Assembly (NCBI GenBank): GCA_947643415.1
Contig: CANRWA010000008.1
Coordinates: forward strand, 24,541-88,540
Reading direction: 5' to 3'
Source: an uncultured Clostridia bacterium
Lineage (GTDB): Bacteria; Bacillota; Clostridia; Lachnospirales; Lachnospiraceae
DNA length: 64,000 nt
In this document: positions 34,719-43,467 of the stretch, one piece after another
Layout: each line of letters starts with the position of its first letter
How positions within the stretch are numbered: the first letter of the stretch is position 1
Made by a program: the position numbers and the translations under genes
The notes under the pieces: model-generated
Told to the model about the DNA's origin: nothing
The model's input: only the letters and a program-made list of their open reading frames with translations
Database searches by the model: none

Positions 34719-36125
34719 ATGAAAAAAGAGAAGAGCAGGAGTTCCTTTTCCGGGTCAATCGGTTTTGTACTTGCTGCAGCAGGGAGTGCTGTGGGATTGG
34801 GAAATATATGGAGGTTTCCCTATCTGACTGCGAAGAACGGAGGAGGATTGTTCCTGGTGGTCTATCTCATTCTGGCACTTACTTTTGGGTTCACGCTTTT
34901 GACAACAGAGGTTGCCATTGGGAGAAAGACGAAACAGAGTCCGTTGACAGCTTATTCCAAATTAAAGGATAAATGGGGATTTCTGGGAGTGATCGCCTGT
35001 CTTGTACCAGTGATCATTATGCCATATTATTGTGTGATAGGAGGCTGGGTAGTAAAGTACTTTATTGCCTATCTCACTGGGGATGGTGCAGCAGCGGCAC
35101 AAGATGGATATTTTTCTGGGTTTATATCTGCGGATGTCCAGCCGATGGTATTGATGTTTATTTTTCTGTTTGTTGTGGCATTTATCATATTCCGGGGAGT
35201 AAATAAAGGTATCGAATCTTTTTCCAAGGTTCTGATGCCAATCCTTCTCCTTCTGGTGCTGGGTATCGCCATATTTGCCCTGACCATCCGTCATACCGAT
35301 GATACAGGAGTGACAAGGACAGGACTGGAAGGGTTTAGGGCTTATGTGATTCCCAACTTTGATGGAATGACAGTCAAGGGATTTTTCACTGTCATCGTAG
35401 ATGCCATGGGCCAGCTTTTCTTCAGCCTTAGTGTGGCGATGGGAATTATGGTGGCATATGGCTCCTATGTAAGGGATGATGCCAATTTGGTGAAGTCTAT
35501 TAACCAGATTGAGATCTTTGATACAGTAGTTGCTTTTCTGGCAGGTGTTATGATCATACCGGCAGTGTTTACTTTTATGGGACGGGAAGGAATGGATTCT
35601 TTTGGACCAGGGCTGATGTTCGTATCTCTGCCGCAGGTATTTGCCGCTATGGGACGGGTGGGAAACCTTGTGGGCTGCCTGTTCTTTGCCATGGTTCTCT
35701 TTGCTGCCCTGACCAGTGCTGTTTCGGTGATGGAAGCGGTGGTATCCAGTTTTATGGATAAGTTTCATATATCTAGGACAAGGGCGGCAGTTTATGAGAC
35801 AGTGATCGCCCTTGTGGGTGGTATCGTAGTCTGTCTGGGATATAATAAATGGTATTTTGAGATAAAGCTGCCAAATGGATCAAAAGCGCAGATCTTGGAT
35901 ATCATGGATTATATCAGCAATAACTGCCTTATGCCTGTGGTGGCAATCGGAACCTGTATCCTCATTGGCTGGATCGTGAAACCAAAGACAGTGATCGATG
36001 AGGCAGAAAAGACAGGATGTAAATTCGGCAGAAAGAGACTTTATATCGTGATGGTCCGGTTCGTAGCACCCATCCTTTTATTAGTCGTGCTGCTGAAGTC
36101 GCTGGGGATTCTTACGATTATATAA
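34719..36125 (+). CDS. Sodium-dependent transporter, NSS (SNF) family
   Basis: A 468-residue inner-membrane protein with about 11-12 membrane segments. SIGFVLAAAGSAVGLGNIWRFPYLTAKNGGG is the highly conserved TM1 of neurotransmitter:sodium symporters (shown by its core GSAVGLGNIWRFPY). The transporter brings amino acids or related molecules in with sodium. The specific substrate is not readable. ATG 34719 follows GAGGAGG. It lies 35 bp after hemW and is convergent with the ABC-F gene. Confidence 0.95.
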   Translation: MKKEKSRSSFSGSIGFVLAAAGSAVGLGNIWRFPYLTAKNGGGLFLVVYLILALTFGFTLLTTEVAIGRKTKQSPLTAYSKLKDKWGFLGVIACLVPVIIMPYYCVIGGWVVKYFIAYLTGDGAAAAQDGYFSGFISADVQPMVLMFIFLFVVAFIIFRGVNKGIESFSKVLMPILLLLVLGIAIFALTIRHTDDTGVTRTGLEGFRAYVIPNFDGMTVKGFFTVIVDAMGQLFFSLSVAMGIMVAYGSYVRDDANLVKSINQIEIFDTVVAFLAGVMIIPAVFTFMGREGMDSFGPGLMFVSLPQVFAAMGRVGNLVGCLFFAMVLFAALTSAVSVMEAVVSSFMDKFHISRTRAAVYETVIALVGGIVVCLGYNKWYFEIKLPNGSKAQILDIMDYISNNCLMPVVAIGTCILIGWIVKPKTVIDEAEKTGCKFGRKRLYIVMVRFVAPILLLVVLLKSLGILTII

Positions 36126-36129
36126 GGAA

Positions 36130-36152
36130 GGGCTGGCTGAGAGGCGCAGCCC
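36130..36152. terminator. Short hairpin between convergent genes
   Basis: GGGCTG (36130-36135) pairs with CAGCCC (36147-36152) between the transporter and ABC-F genes. No T-run is present, so its role as a terminator is uncertain. Confidence 0.35.
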
Positions 36153-36159
36153 CTATGAA

Positions 36160-38097
36160 CTATTCCAGTTCTTCCGCCAGGCGTTCCCATTCTTCCATTG
36201 CCTCTGAGAGGGCAGTTTCTTTTTCCTCTCTGGCAGAACTGAGTTCAGCAAGCTTATTGGCATTCGTGGCATTCTCAGGGAGAGAGAATTCTTTATCCAG
36301 GGCAGCGATCTCACTTTCCAGTGATTCGATCTGCTGCTCTATTTTATTAAACTGGTTCTCCAGCTTCCGGCGGGCTGCCGCCTGTGCTTTCTGTTCTTTC
36401 CAGTCCAGCCTGGCATCGTTCTTTGTTTCCTGCTCTTGATATGTTCCGGAAGAAGAGGCAGCATCGCTCCCAGAAATGTAAATTTGTTCTACCGTTTCTT
36501 TTTTCTCCAGATAATAAGAATAATTTCCATCATAGGAGAGGAGTTTATGGCCAGTCAGGTCAAGGATCTTCGTGGCGGTTTTATTGATAAAGTAGCGGTC
36601 GTGGGATACGTATAGCACGGTACCGGTATAATTATTCAGTGCTGTCTCCAGTATCTCCTTAGAGATAATATCAAGGTGGTTGGTAGGCTCGTCCAAAAGC
36701 AGGAAATTTGCTTTGGACAGCATTAGCTTGGCGAGTGAGACGCGCCCCCGTTCGCCTCCGCTCAGCATCTGTATTGGTTTAAATACATCCGATCCGGTAA
36801 AAAGAAACGCAGCCAGTACATTTCGTATCATGGTGTGGTTCAGATCGGGATAGTCGTCCTGGATCTCCTCAAAGATCGTTTTGTCATCGTGGAGGACCTG
36901 ATGCTCCTGATCATAGTATCCAATCTCTACATTGGTGCCGGTTATGGAGACTCCGGCATCGACTGGTTCCATGCCCTGGATCATTTTCAGGAGGGTTGTC
37001 TTTCCGGTTCCATTTTGCCCCAGGATAGCAATCTTTTCCCCGCGCCTGACATCAAAAGAGATATCTTCAAAAAGGTGGTTGTCACCAAAGCTTTTAGCAA
37101 AATTCTCTACATGGAGTACATCATTCCCACTTACACAGGATGGCGTCAGTGAGAATGACATGGTTTTCTCATATTCAACGGGCTTTTCGATGCGTTCCAT
37201 CTTATCCAGCATCTTTTCACGGCTTTCCGCACGTTTAATAGACTTCTCACGGTTAAAAGACCGGAGTTTCTCGATGACTGCTTCCTGATGCCGGATCTCC
37301 TGCTGCTGATTATAGTATTGCTTGATCAGCGCCTCACGCAGAGCTGCTTTTTTCTCAGAATAGCTGCTATAATTTCCGGTAAATGAAGTGACTTTTCCAT
37401 GATCGACTTCTATGATCTTATCGGCGATGCGGTCGATGAAATAACGGTCGTGGGATACAACAAGTACACTTCCTTTATAATTCAGCAGATAGCTTTCCAG
37501 CCATCGGATGGACTCAAGGTCAAGATGGTTAGTGGGCTCATCAAGAAGAAGGAGATCTGGCTCCATAAGAAGAAGCCTGCCCAGGGCAACCCGTGTTTTT
37601 TGCCCGCCGGAAAGGCGGTTAATAGCTTGATGCATGGCATCCCCTCCAAACCCAAGTCCATTGATGACTCCAAGAACTTTACTTTTATATGAGTATCCCT
37701 CCCCGGTCTCAAAGGTGGTCTGAAGACGGTGATAGCGGTCCAGGAGTTTCTCCAGTTCATTTCCCGTGGTGTGGGAAATTTCCTGTTCCAGTTTCCTGAG
37801 CTGATGATCCATCTCAATGACATCTGCCTTGACCGCGAGAAGTTCTTCATATATCGTATTTTGAGAATGATATCCCTGTTGCTGCGGCAGGTAGCCGATG
37901 GAAGTGTCTTTGGCACATACTACTTCACCTTCGTCAGCATCCAGTTCTCCGGTAATGATCCGGAGCAGGGTGGTCTTTCCGGCTCCATTGATGCCAACGA
38001 TAGCGGCACGTTCCTGTTCATTTATGTGAAAAGTGGCATCTGCCAGGATGATCTCATCGGCAAATGCTTTTTTGATCTGATTGCATGCTAATATCAT
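36160..38097 (-). CDS. ABC-F family ATPase
   Basis: A soluble protein of 645 residues with two ABC domains: Walker A VGINGAGKTTLLRI and LGQNGTGKTTLLKM, signatures LSGGQKTRVALG and LSGGERGRVSLA, Walker B LLLLDEPTNHLDLES and LLLDEPTNHLDIIS. The inter-domain linker and C-terminal coiled coil fit YdiF/Uup-type ABC-F proteins, which act on ribosomes rather than in transport. The start at 38097 (MILACNQIKKAF) has GAGGAA upstream; the longer frame to 38211 runs through a dispersed repeat and is rejected. Some ABC-F members protect ribosomes from antibiotics, but resistance cannot be inferred here. Confidence 0.95.
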   Translation of the reverse strand: MILACNQIKKAFADEIILADATFHINEQERAAIVGINGAGKTTLLRIITGELDADEGEVVCAKDTSIGYLPQQQGYHSQNTIYEELLAVKADVIEMDHQLRKLEQEISHTTGNELEKLLDRYHRLQTTFETGEGYSYKSKVLGVINGLGFGGDAMHQAINRLSGGQKTRVALGRLLLMEPDLLLLDEPTNHLDLESIRWLESYLLNYKGSVLVVSHDRYFIDRIADKIIEVDHGKVTSFTGNYSSYSEKKAALREALIKQYYNQQQEIRHQEAVIEKLRSFNREKSIKRAESREKMLDKMERIEKPVEYEKTMSFSLTPSCVSGNDVLHVENFAKSFGDNHLFEDISFDVRRGEKIAILGQNGTGKTTLLKMIQGMEPVDAGVSITGTNVEIGYYDQEHQVLHDDKTIFEEIQDDYPDLNHTMIRNVLAAFLFTGSDVFKPIQMLSGGERGRVSLAKLMLSKANFLLLDEPTNHLDIISKEILETALNNYTGTVLYVSHDRYFINKTATKILDLTGHKLLSYDGNYSYYLEKKETVEQIYISGSDAASSSGTYQEQETKNDARLDWKEQKAQAAARRKLENQFNKIEQQIESLESEIAALDKEFSLPENATNANKLAELSSAREEKETALSEAMEEWERLAEELE

Positions 38098-38120
38098 AGG
38101 TTCCTCATTTCCAGACTTCC

Positions 38121-38205
38121 CAGTCAAATATCCTGCGGGTACGCTTAGATGGTGCAAATAAATCTGCACCATCCTCACTTTGCCTTCGCGCGAATAAATA
38201 GATGG
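38121..38205. repeat. Dispersed hairpin repeat family 2, copy 2
   Basis: It carries the same 25-bp block as 29430-29454 (here 38170-38194) and a 9-bp hairpin GATGGTGCA/TGCACCATC before it. The hairpin is kept although the loop differs from copy 1. It lies in the 5' leader of the ABC-F gene. Confidence 0.75.
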
Positions 38206-38247
38206 AAGCACTCTGATCGTGATTAACGTTACTGCTTTACTTCCGCA

Positions 38248-38276
38248 AGTATAACATAATGGATGGAGATTGACAA
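38248..38276 (-). promoter_or_regulatory. Promoter of the ABC-F gene
   Basis: On the minus strand: TTGTCA (38276-38271), a 17-bp spacer, TATACT (38253-38248). Its -35 lies on the same bases as the rex -35. The resulting leader of about 145 bases contains repeat copy 2. Confidence 0.75.
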
Positions 38277-38298
38277 GATTTTCACATTTGGATATAAT
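38270..38298 (+). promoter_or_regulatory. Promoter of rex
   Basis: TTGACA (38270-38275), 17-bp spacer, TATAAT (38293-38298): near-consensus. TTGACAA (38270-38276) and TTCACAT (38281-38287), four bases apart, resemble the two halves of a Rex operator, so rex may be autoregulated. Confidence 0.8.
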
Positions 38299-38396
38299 AA
38301 TATGTAAAAAGAGACTGCTGGCGGGGAGTGATCAGCAGCATGAACAGTAGCAGATGTCCGGTGTATCTTATGCCGGAATGGAGGAATTGACAGAAT

Positions 38397-39029
38397 ATGG
38401 ACAAGAAAATATCTTCTGCGGTCATCAAGAGATTGCCGCGGTATTATAGATATCTGAGCGAACTGCTTGATCAGGAAATTGACCGCATATCATCCCAGGA
38501 ATTAAGCAAACAGATGAATGTGACGGCATCTCAGATCCGGCAGGATCTCAATAATTTTGGTGGTTTTGGCCAGCAGGGGTATGGTTATAATGTAGAGATA
38601 TTAAAAGGCGAGATCGGAAAGATCTTGGGGCTGGACCGGCAATATCAGGTTATCATTCTGGGGGCGGGTAATCTTGGGCAGGCATTGGCAAACTATGTTG
38701 GGTTTGAGAGACGGGGATTTATCGTCTCTGCTATTTTTGATATTGATAAAAAGAAGATTGGCCAGCCTGTTGGGAACCTGAAAGTGTATGATATGGCGGA
38801 ACTTCCACAATATGTAGAAGAAAACAGTGTTGATATTGCGGCATTAACACTTCCGAAAGCAAAGGCGCCGGAGGTAGCGAAGGAACTAGATAAGATGGGG
38901 GTTCATGCTTTTTGGAATTTTGCGGCGACGGATCTGGATCTTCCATCCGAGGCAGTAGTAGAGAATGTGCATCTGGCAGAGAGTCTGATGCGTTTGTCAT
39001 ATAACATTGCAAATCCTGTTAAGAAATAG
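38397..39029 (+). CDS. rex: Redox-sensing transcriptional repressor Rex
   Basis: Rex senses the NADH/NAD ratio and represses fermentation genes until NADH rises. The N-terminal winged helix is ISSAVIKRLPRYYRYLSELL and ISSQELSKQMNVTASQIRQDLN; the Rossmann part starts at VIILGAGNLGQALANYVGF. Length 210 residues is standard. ATG 38397 follows GGAGG. In relatives Rex controls butyrate and alcohol genes, and the window holds both; a Rex-like site is seen at the coaD promoter. It leads an operon with an unknown gene, acpS, nnr and alr. Confidence 0.96.
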   Translation: MDKKISSAVIKRLPRYYRYLSELLDQEIDRISSQELSKQMNVTASQIRQDLNNFGGFGQQGYGYNVEILKGEIGKILGLDRQYQVIILGAGNLGQALANYVGFERRGFIVSAIFDIDKKKIGQPVGNLKVYDMAELPQYVEENSVDIAALTLPKAKAPEVAKELDKMGVHAFWNFAATDLDLPSEAVVENVHLAESLMRLSYNIANPVKK

Positions 39030-39065
39030 TATTGGATATGCAGGCAGAGGGGGGTATGATGAATA

Positions 39066-39674
39066 GTGAGAAAACAACAGGATAACAGTTTTGAAATGGC
39101 TGTCCGGAAAGCATTAAAAGGACGGGAGATTCCAATTCTTGTGTTGGATACCCGGTGGCACAGATTATTTCCCCAGGGGGAAAAACCAGCGGATATTGAG
39201 GCGCTGGAGGAACGGTTGAATGAACTTCTTAAAAAGCAGGGGCGTCTTGTGAATGAGATCAAAGACCTGAAGAAGGCAAAGAAGAAATTGATGGACAGTA
39301 TCGTGGCGGGAATGGAAGGCTCATCGGAGCGGGACAATCGGAAGAAAGAGAATCAGCAGAGACTCCTTTTAGAGACGAAAGACAGGATCCAGCAGGATTC
39401 GGATGAATTGATGGAGATTCCATATGGTATTAAGGATATCAATGAGAAATTGATGATCATTGGGGCAAAGTATTGTTTTGAACGCCTTAGCAATGGAGAT
39501 CAGATGATACAGGAACTGACCGATGAAATCCGTGCCCTGCAGGCAGAACTGACAGACAAGAAAGAATTCAGGGAAAATCTGGAAGAGAGTATGGATAGTG
39601 CTTATTCCTTGATGCATGGTTTACTTGGACATGATATTATGAATCTTTTTGACAAGGGGAAATTCAGGACATGA
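39066..39674 (+). CDS. Coiled-coil protein between rex and acpS, unknown function
   Basis: A 202-residue soluble protein, GTG start after AGAGGGGGG. Much of it is helical and charged: ALEERLNELLKKQGRLVNEI, IKDLKKAKKKLMDSI and ELTDEIRALQAELTDKKEF give strong coiled-coil signals. The N-terminal ALKGREIPILVLDTRWHRLFP looks like a small globular lead. The stop overlaps acpS by 4 bp, so the gene is translated as part of the housekeeping operon. I do not recognise a family and infer no activity. Confidence 0.8.
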   Translation: MRKQQDNSFEMAVRKALKGREIPILVLDTRWHRLFPQGEKPADIEALEERLNELLKKQGRLVNEIKDLKKAKKKLMDSIVAGMEGSSERDNRKKENQQRLLLETKDRIQQDSDELMEIPYGIKDINEKLMIIGAKYCFERLSNGDQMIQELTDEIRALQAELTDKKEFRENLEESMDSAYSLMHGLLGHDIMNLFDKGKFRT

Positions 39675-40030
39675 TAGTTGGTGTCGGTGTGGATATGATA
39701 GAGATTGAACGGGTCGTGCATGCCTGTGAGAGGGAACATTTCCTGAAAAAGATTTTTTCAGAGCAGGAGATCGGGCAAATGGATGCGAAAAGGCGGCGGG
39801 CTGCATCGGATTTTGCTGGAAAAGAGGCTGTTGTAAAGGCTCTGGGAACCGGGTTTTCAGGGATTGAAGCGTCAGAAATTGAGATTTTACGGAGAGAGGA
39901 TGGATCTCCCTATGTGGTTCTCCAAGGTAAGGCTTCCAAAAAGGCAGAGGAACTCTGTATCAGGGACTGGAAAATATCTATTACGAATACAAAGGAGCTG
40001 GTGACTGCTTTTGTGGTTGCCAGTACATGA
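39671..40030 (+). CDS. acpS: Holo-[acyl-carrier-protein] synthase
   Basis: AcpS transfers phosphopantetheine from CoA to acyl carrier protein. The family's start IVGVGVDMIEIERV contains the metal-binding Asp, and ASDFAGKEAVVKALGTGF is the signature F-A-x-K-E-A-x-x-K. At 119 residues it has normal length. It overlaps the upstream gene (ATGA). It is followed 25 bp later by nnr, a common order in Firmicutes. Confidence 0.96.
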   Translation: MIVGVGVDMIEIERVVHACEREHFLKKIFSEQEIGQMDAKRRRAASDFAGKEAVVKALGTGFSGIEASEIEILRREDGSPYVVLQGKASKKAEELCIRDWKISITNTKELVTAFVVAST

Positions 40031-40055
40031 TCTATGTGGTAAAGGAATGATAAAT

Positions 40056-41543
40056 ATGCGATATCTTTATAGTGGAAAACAGGCAAAGGACATTGATTCC
40101 CATGCCATTCATACAGTGGGGATGCCAGGTCTTGTACTTATGGAGAAAGCAGCTATGACAATAGCTGCTGTTCTTATGGGAAGGGAAGAGAGGACGAAGA
40201 AGATACTGGCAGTATGTGGGACTGGCAATAATGGAGGTGATGGAGTGGCAGCAGCGAGGATCCTGTGTCAGCAGGGTTATGATGCTGCGGTGACAGTAAT
40301 TGGAGATCCAGACCATATGACAGAGGAAATGCAGCGGCAGATTGAGATTGCTGTGAATTGTGATGTACCAGTACTGCCAGTGGCATCTGTTTCCGATCAT
40401 AGTTTCGATATTTTACTGGATGGGGTATTTGGCATCGGTTTATCAAGAGCGGTGGAAGGTGTTTATGAGCAGATTCTTGACCAGATGAATGAGAGTGACG
40501 CAGATATCTATGCCCTGGATGTTCCTTCCGGGATTCATGCTGGAACAGGAGCTGTTCTGGGAACGGCAGTAAAGGCAAAGTGTACGGTCACTTTTGGAAT
40601 CCATAAGCTGGGGCTGGTTCTGCACCCAGGCTGTGAATATGCAGGGGAAGTGATCGTAGGTGATATTGGATTCCCGGAGGTGAGTGTTGCCTCTGTAGTG
40701 CCGGAATATTATTATTATGAACCAGAGGATCTGCTCCTGCAGATGCCACCGCGTCCAGTCCGCTCTCACAAAGGAACTTTTGGAAAGGTTCTGATAGCGG
40801 CTGGATCAGAGACGATGTCAGGAGCAGCATATCTGGCGGCAAAGGCGGCGTATTCTATAGGTGCAGGCCTGGTAAAGGTGATATCACCTGCCTGTAACAG
40901 GGAAATATTGCTTTCCTCACTGCCAGAGATCTTATTTGCCACAAGGGATGAGCTCAGCGATTCTCTGGACTGGGCAGATGCAGTAGTGGTTGGTCCAGGA
41001 CTTGGACTGACAGAGGAAGCAGAGAAAATGGTGCGGTATATTGTGGAAAATTCTCCGGTTCCCACTGTCATTGATGGAGATGGCATCCGTCTGTGCCGCA
41101 ATGTGACAGATACTTTATCAGATAATTTCATTCTTACCCCACATCTGAAGGAAATGAGTTATCTGACAGGGATCCCAGTGAGTGGCCTGCAGGACAATCT
41201 GCCGGATACAACGAAAAGTACAGCAGGAAACTGGAATTGTGTTGTAGTCCAAAAGGATGCCCGCACAGTGGTGTCAGATGGGAATGAGTGCTACATCAAT
41301 GTATCTGGCAATAGCGGAATGGCAACGGGTGGTTCTGGTGATGTGCTTGCCGGTATAATGGGTGGTCTCTTAGGACAGCATATGGAACCTTTTGCTGCAG
41401 CAAAGCTGGCAGTATATCTTCATGGCTTGAGTGGGGATGCGGCAGCGAAGAAAAAGGGAGTATACAGCATGATGGCATCTGACCTGATCTGTGGCGTTGC
41501 CGATATATCTGCACAGTTATATACAGAGGGGGGGATGGAATGA
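40056..41543 (+). CDS. nnr: Bifunctional NAD(P)H-hydrate epimerase / ADP-dependent dehydratase
   Basis: This enzyme repairs damaged NAD(P)H hydrates. The N-terminal epimerase part (residues 1-210) has VCGTGNNGGDGVAAARILC and DVPSGIHAGTGAVLG; the C-terminal dehydratase (about 220-490) has GTFGKVLIAAGSETMSGAAYLAAKAAY and NVSGNSGMATGGSGDVLAGIMGGLLG (cores NNGGDG and GGSGDVLAG). ATG 40056 is chosen because AAAGGA sits 10 bases upstream and MRYLYSGKQAKDID is the family start. It overlaps alr by 4 bp. Confidence 0.95.
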   Translation: MRYLYSGKQAKDIDSHAIHTVGMPGLVLMEKAAMTIAAVLMGREERTKKILAVCGTGNNGGDGVAAARILCQQGYDAAVTVIGDPDHMTEEMQRQIEIAVNCDVPVLPVASVSDHSFDILLDGVFGIGLSRAVEGVYEQILDQMNESDADIYALDVPSGIHAGTGAVLGTAVKAKCTVTFGIHKLGLVLHPGCEYAGEVIVGDIGFPEVSVASVVPEYYYYEPEDLLLQMPPRPVRSHKGTFGKVLIAAGSETMSGAAYLAAKAAYSIGAGLVKVISPACNREILLSSLPEILFATRDELSDSLDWADAVVVGPGLGLTEEAEKMVRYIVENSPVPTVIDGDGIRLCRNVTDTLSDNFILTPHLKEMSYLTGIPVSGLQDNLPDTTKSTAGNWNCVVVQKDARTVVSDGNECYINVSGNSGMATGGSGDVLAGIMGGLLGQHMEPFAAAKLAVYLHGLSGDAAAKKKGVYSMMASDLICGVADISAQLYTEGGME

Positions 41544-42664
41544 AAGAGTATAGCAGGACTTATGCGGCCGTGGATCTGGGCGCGGTCCGGCATAATATAA
41601 TTGAGACGCGGAAGAAGATCAAAGATGGTACGAAGATCATGGCAGTTGTGAAAGCAGATGCTTATGGTCATGGTGCTGTGAAAGTCTCACATGCCCTGAA
41701 TAACCTTGTAGACGCCTACGGTGTCGCAATGATGGAAGAGGCGCTTGAACTGCGGCAGTCAGGTATCAGTAAAATGATACTGATCCTGGGATTTACCGGA
41801 CCGGAATGGTATCCGGAACTGGTAGAGAACCATATTTCCCAGGCAGTTTTTACATGGGAGATGGCGGAGAGGTTGAATGAGGCGGCAGAGAAACTTGGAA
41901 AGAAGGCAATCGTACATATCAAACTGGACACTGGAATGGGACGGATCGGATTTGCACCGACAGAAGAGAATGTGATGGCAGTAAAACGGATGGCAGAACT
42001 GCCGTATCTGGAGTTAGAGGGGATCTTCACACATTTTGCCAGGGCAGATGAAGAGACGGACAAGCAAATCCGAGAGCCGTTTCGGCGTTATATGTCTTTT
42101 GTAACACAGTTAGAGAGGGAGGGGGTCCATATTCCTGTCAGGCATGTGTCAAACAGTGCAGCTATTATAAATTTTCCTGAGGGGAATCTGGATATGGTGC
42201 GCTCTGGAATCACCACCTATGGCCTGTATCCATCTGAGCTTGTGCCGAAGGACAGGATACAGTTAAAGCCGGCGATGCAGTGGAAATCTGTGATTTCTTA
42301 TGTAAAAGAGATTGAGGCTGGGACAAGTATCAGCTATGGTGGGACATTTATATCAGAGAAGCCTATGAAGGTGGCAACGGTACCGGTGGGGTATGCCGAT
42401 GGGATGAAGAGAGACCTTTCCAACAAAGGCCGGGTACTTATTCATGGCAGGTATGCCTGCATTCTGGGAAGGGTCTGTATGGATCAGTTTATGGTAGATG
42501 TAACAGAAATCCCTGAAGTTTCAGTGGGAGATGAGGTAACGATCTTTGGCAGGGATGGCGACAGGGAGATATCGGTAGAGGAGATTGCGGGTTTATCGCA
42601 TTCCTTTAATTATGAGTTTGTCTGCAGCATCACAGAGCGGGTGCCAAGGAGATATGTAGAATAG
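41540..42664 (+). CDS. alr: Alanine racemase
   Basis: Alr makes D-alanine for peptidoglycan using PLP. The PLP lysine is K38 in VVKADAYGHGAV, the catalytic tyrosine is in ISYGGTF, and the C-terminal beta domain holds GRVCMDQFMVDVT. At 374 residues it is standard. The start overlaps nnr by 4 bp. Downstream, in many Firmicutes, an antitoxin-toxin pair follows; here only the toxin is found. Confidence 0.97.
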   Translation: MKEYSRTYAAVDLGAVRHNIIETRKKIKDGTKIMAVVKADAYGHGAVKVSHALNNLVDAYGVAMMEEALELRQSGISKMILILGFTGPEWYPELVENHISQAVFTWEMAERLNEAAEKLGKKAIVHIKLDTGMGRIGFAPTEENVMAVKRMAELPYLELEGIFTHFARADEETDKQIREPFRRYMSFVTQLEREGVHIPVRHVSNSAAIINFPEGNLDMVRSGITTYGLYPSELVPKDRIQLKPAMQWKSVISYVKEIEAGTSISYGGTFISEKPMKVATVPVGYADGMKRDLSNKGRVLIHGRYACILGRVCMDQFMVDVTEIPEVSVGDEVTIFGRDGDREISVEEIAGLSHSFNYEFVCSITERVPRRYVE

Positions 42665-42683
42665 GGGTCAGAGGGGAAGGATT

Positions 42684-42702
42684 ATTGGCACCGTTGAGTT
42701 AA
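42684..42702 (-). repeat. Palindromic-family repeat, reverse copy after alr
   Basis: ATTGGCACCGTTGAGTTAA is the reverse complement of the family consensus with two changes. It lies between alr and the mazF promoter. Confidence 0.7.
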
Positions 42703-42717
42703 GAAATTTTAACCATT

Positions 42718-42746
42718 TTGAATATCGTTTCGTATATTGGTAATAA
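42718..42746 (+). promoter_or_regulatory. Promoter of the mazF-type gene
   Basis: TTGAAT (42718-42723), 17-bp spacer, TAATAA (42741-42746). The predicted start near 42753 leaves too short a leader for ATG 42762 and supports GTG 42810 as the gene start. Confidence 0.6.
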
Positions 42747-42809
42747 TAAGAGTATCAATTGATGAGGCATGGGAATTCCTTTGAAATAGTAAAAAGGAGA
42801 AGAAGAACT

Positions 42810-43157
42810 GTGGTAGTCAGACGAGGCGATATTTATTATGCAGATTTGCGACCGGTCGTTGGCTCCGAACAGGGAGGAGTGCGGCCGGTTCTTATTATAC
42901 AGAATGATATGGGAAACCGTTATAGTCCAACTGTGATCTGTGCAGCCATAACATCAAAGATGAATAAGGCAAAACTGCCAACACATGTTGCGCTGGATGC
43001 AGAACGGTATGGGATTGTAAAAGATTCTGTCGTTTTGCTGGAACAGGTACGAACAATTGATAAATCAAGATTAAGAGAGAAAGTATGCCATCTGGATGAA
43101 AATATTTTGATCAAGATCAATACAGCACTGGAAGTTAGTCTTGCCCTGAATACATAG
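42810..43157 (+). CDS. MazF/EndoA-type mRNA interferase, no antitoxin beside it
   Basis: A 115-residue PemK/MazF-fold protein close to B. subtilis NdoA (EndoA) in pattern. [30 protein letters not shown], with the core [18 protein letters not shown], and [16 protein letters not shown] are hallmark parts, and [16 protein letters not shown] includes the catalytic-side Thr/Arg area. Such enzymes cut mRNA at UACAU-like sites. GTG 42810 with AAAGGAG 10 bases upstream gives the exact family start. The alr-toxin order is conserved, but the usual small antitoxin between them is missing: only 145 bp separate the genes. Two terminal hairpins follow. Confidence 0.9.
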   Translation: MVVRRGDIYYADLRPVVGSEQGGVRPVLIIQNDMGNRYSPTVICAAITSKMNKAKLPTHVALDAERYGIVKDSVVLLEQVRTIDKSRLREKVCHLDENILIKINTALEVSLALNT

Positions 43158-43224
43158 GATAAAAAGAGTTGGCTGAAAAACGCAACGCTCCAAGAATTGC
43201 CTGCGGCAAATAAATAAGGAAAAA

Positions 43225-43255
43225 GAAAAACACCTCTGGGAAAGAGGTGTTTTTC
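43225..43255 (+). terminator. Terminator after the mazF-type gene
   Basis: GAAAAACACCTCT (43225-43237) pairs perfectly with AGAGGTGTTTTTC (43243-43255) across a 5-base loop; the right arm holds five T. Confidence 0.85.
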
Positions 43256-43256
43256 C

Positions 43257-43393
43257 TGATACCCGAAGGTATCAAAGCGTATAATAGGGTGGGAGTAGAA
43301 AGTTTATACTTTCCGAGTATTAATATACGGCTTAAGTGTGTCATAAATGTGTCAAACGTGAAAAATAACATACATTCTGTAATAAATTTATGC
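43257..43393. other. Gene-free stretch with two small hairpins upstream of rlmH
   Basis: The mazF-rlmH interval of about 310 bp has no supported gene. After the terminator come TGATACC-CGAA-GGTATCA (43257-43274) and GAAAGT-TTAT-ACTTTC (43298-43313), then AT-rich sequence leading to the rlmH promoter. An open frame from 43247 crosses this part into rlmH but has no ribosome-binding site and is rejected. Confidence 0.6.
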
Positions 43394-43422
43394 TTGTCAG
43401 ATTTTATATTCATATTTATACT
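43394..43422 (+). promoter_or_regulatory. Promoter of rlmH
   Basis: TTGTCA (43394-43399), 17-bp spacer, TATACT (43417-43422), about 46 bp before the start codon. Confidence 0.75.
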
Positions 43423-43467
43423 ATATTATAATGCAATCAGTAAAAACAAAAAGGATGGCAATGTGGT

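Noticed and set aside
38098..38211. 38-residue N-terminal extension of the ABC-F protein
   Set aside because: It is translated repeat DNA (family 2); the family start MILACNQ has its own ribosome-binding site.
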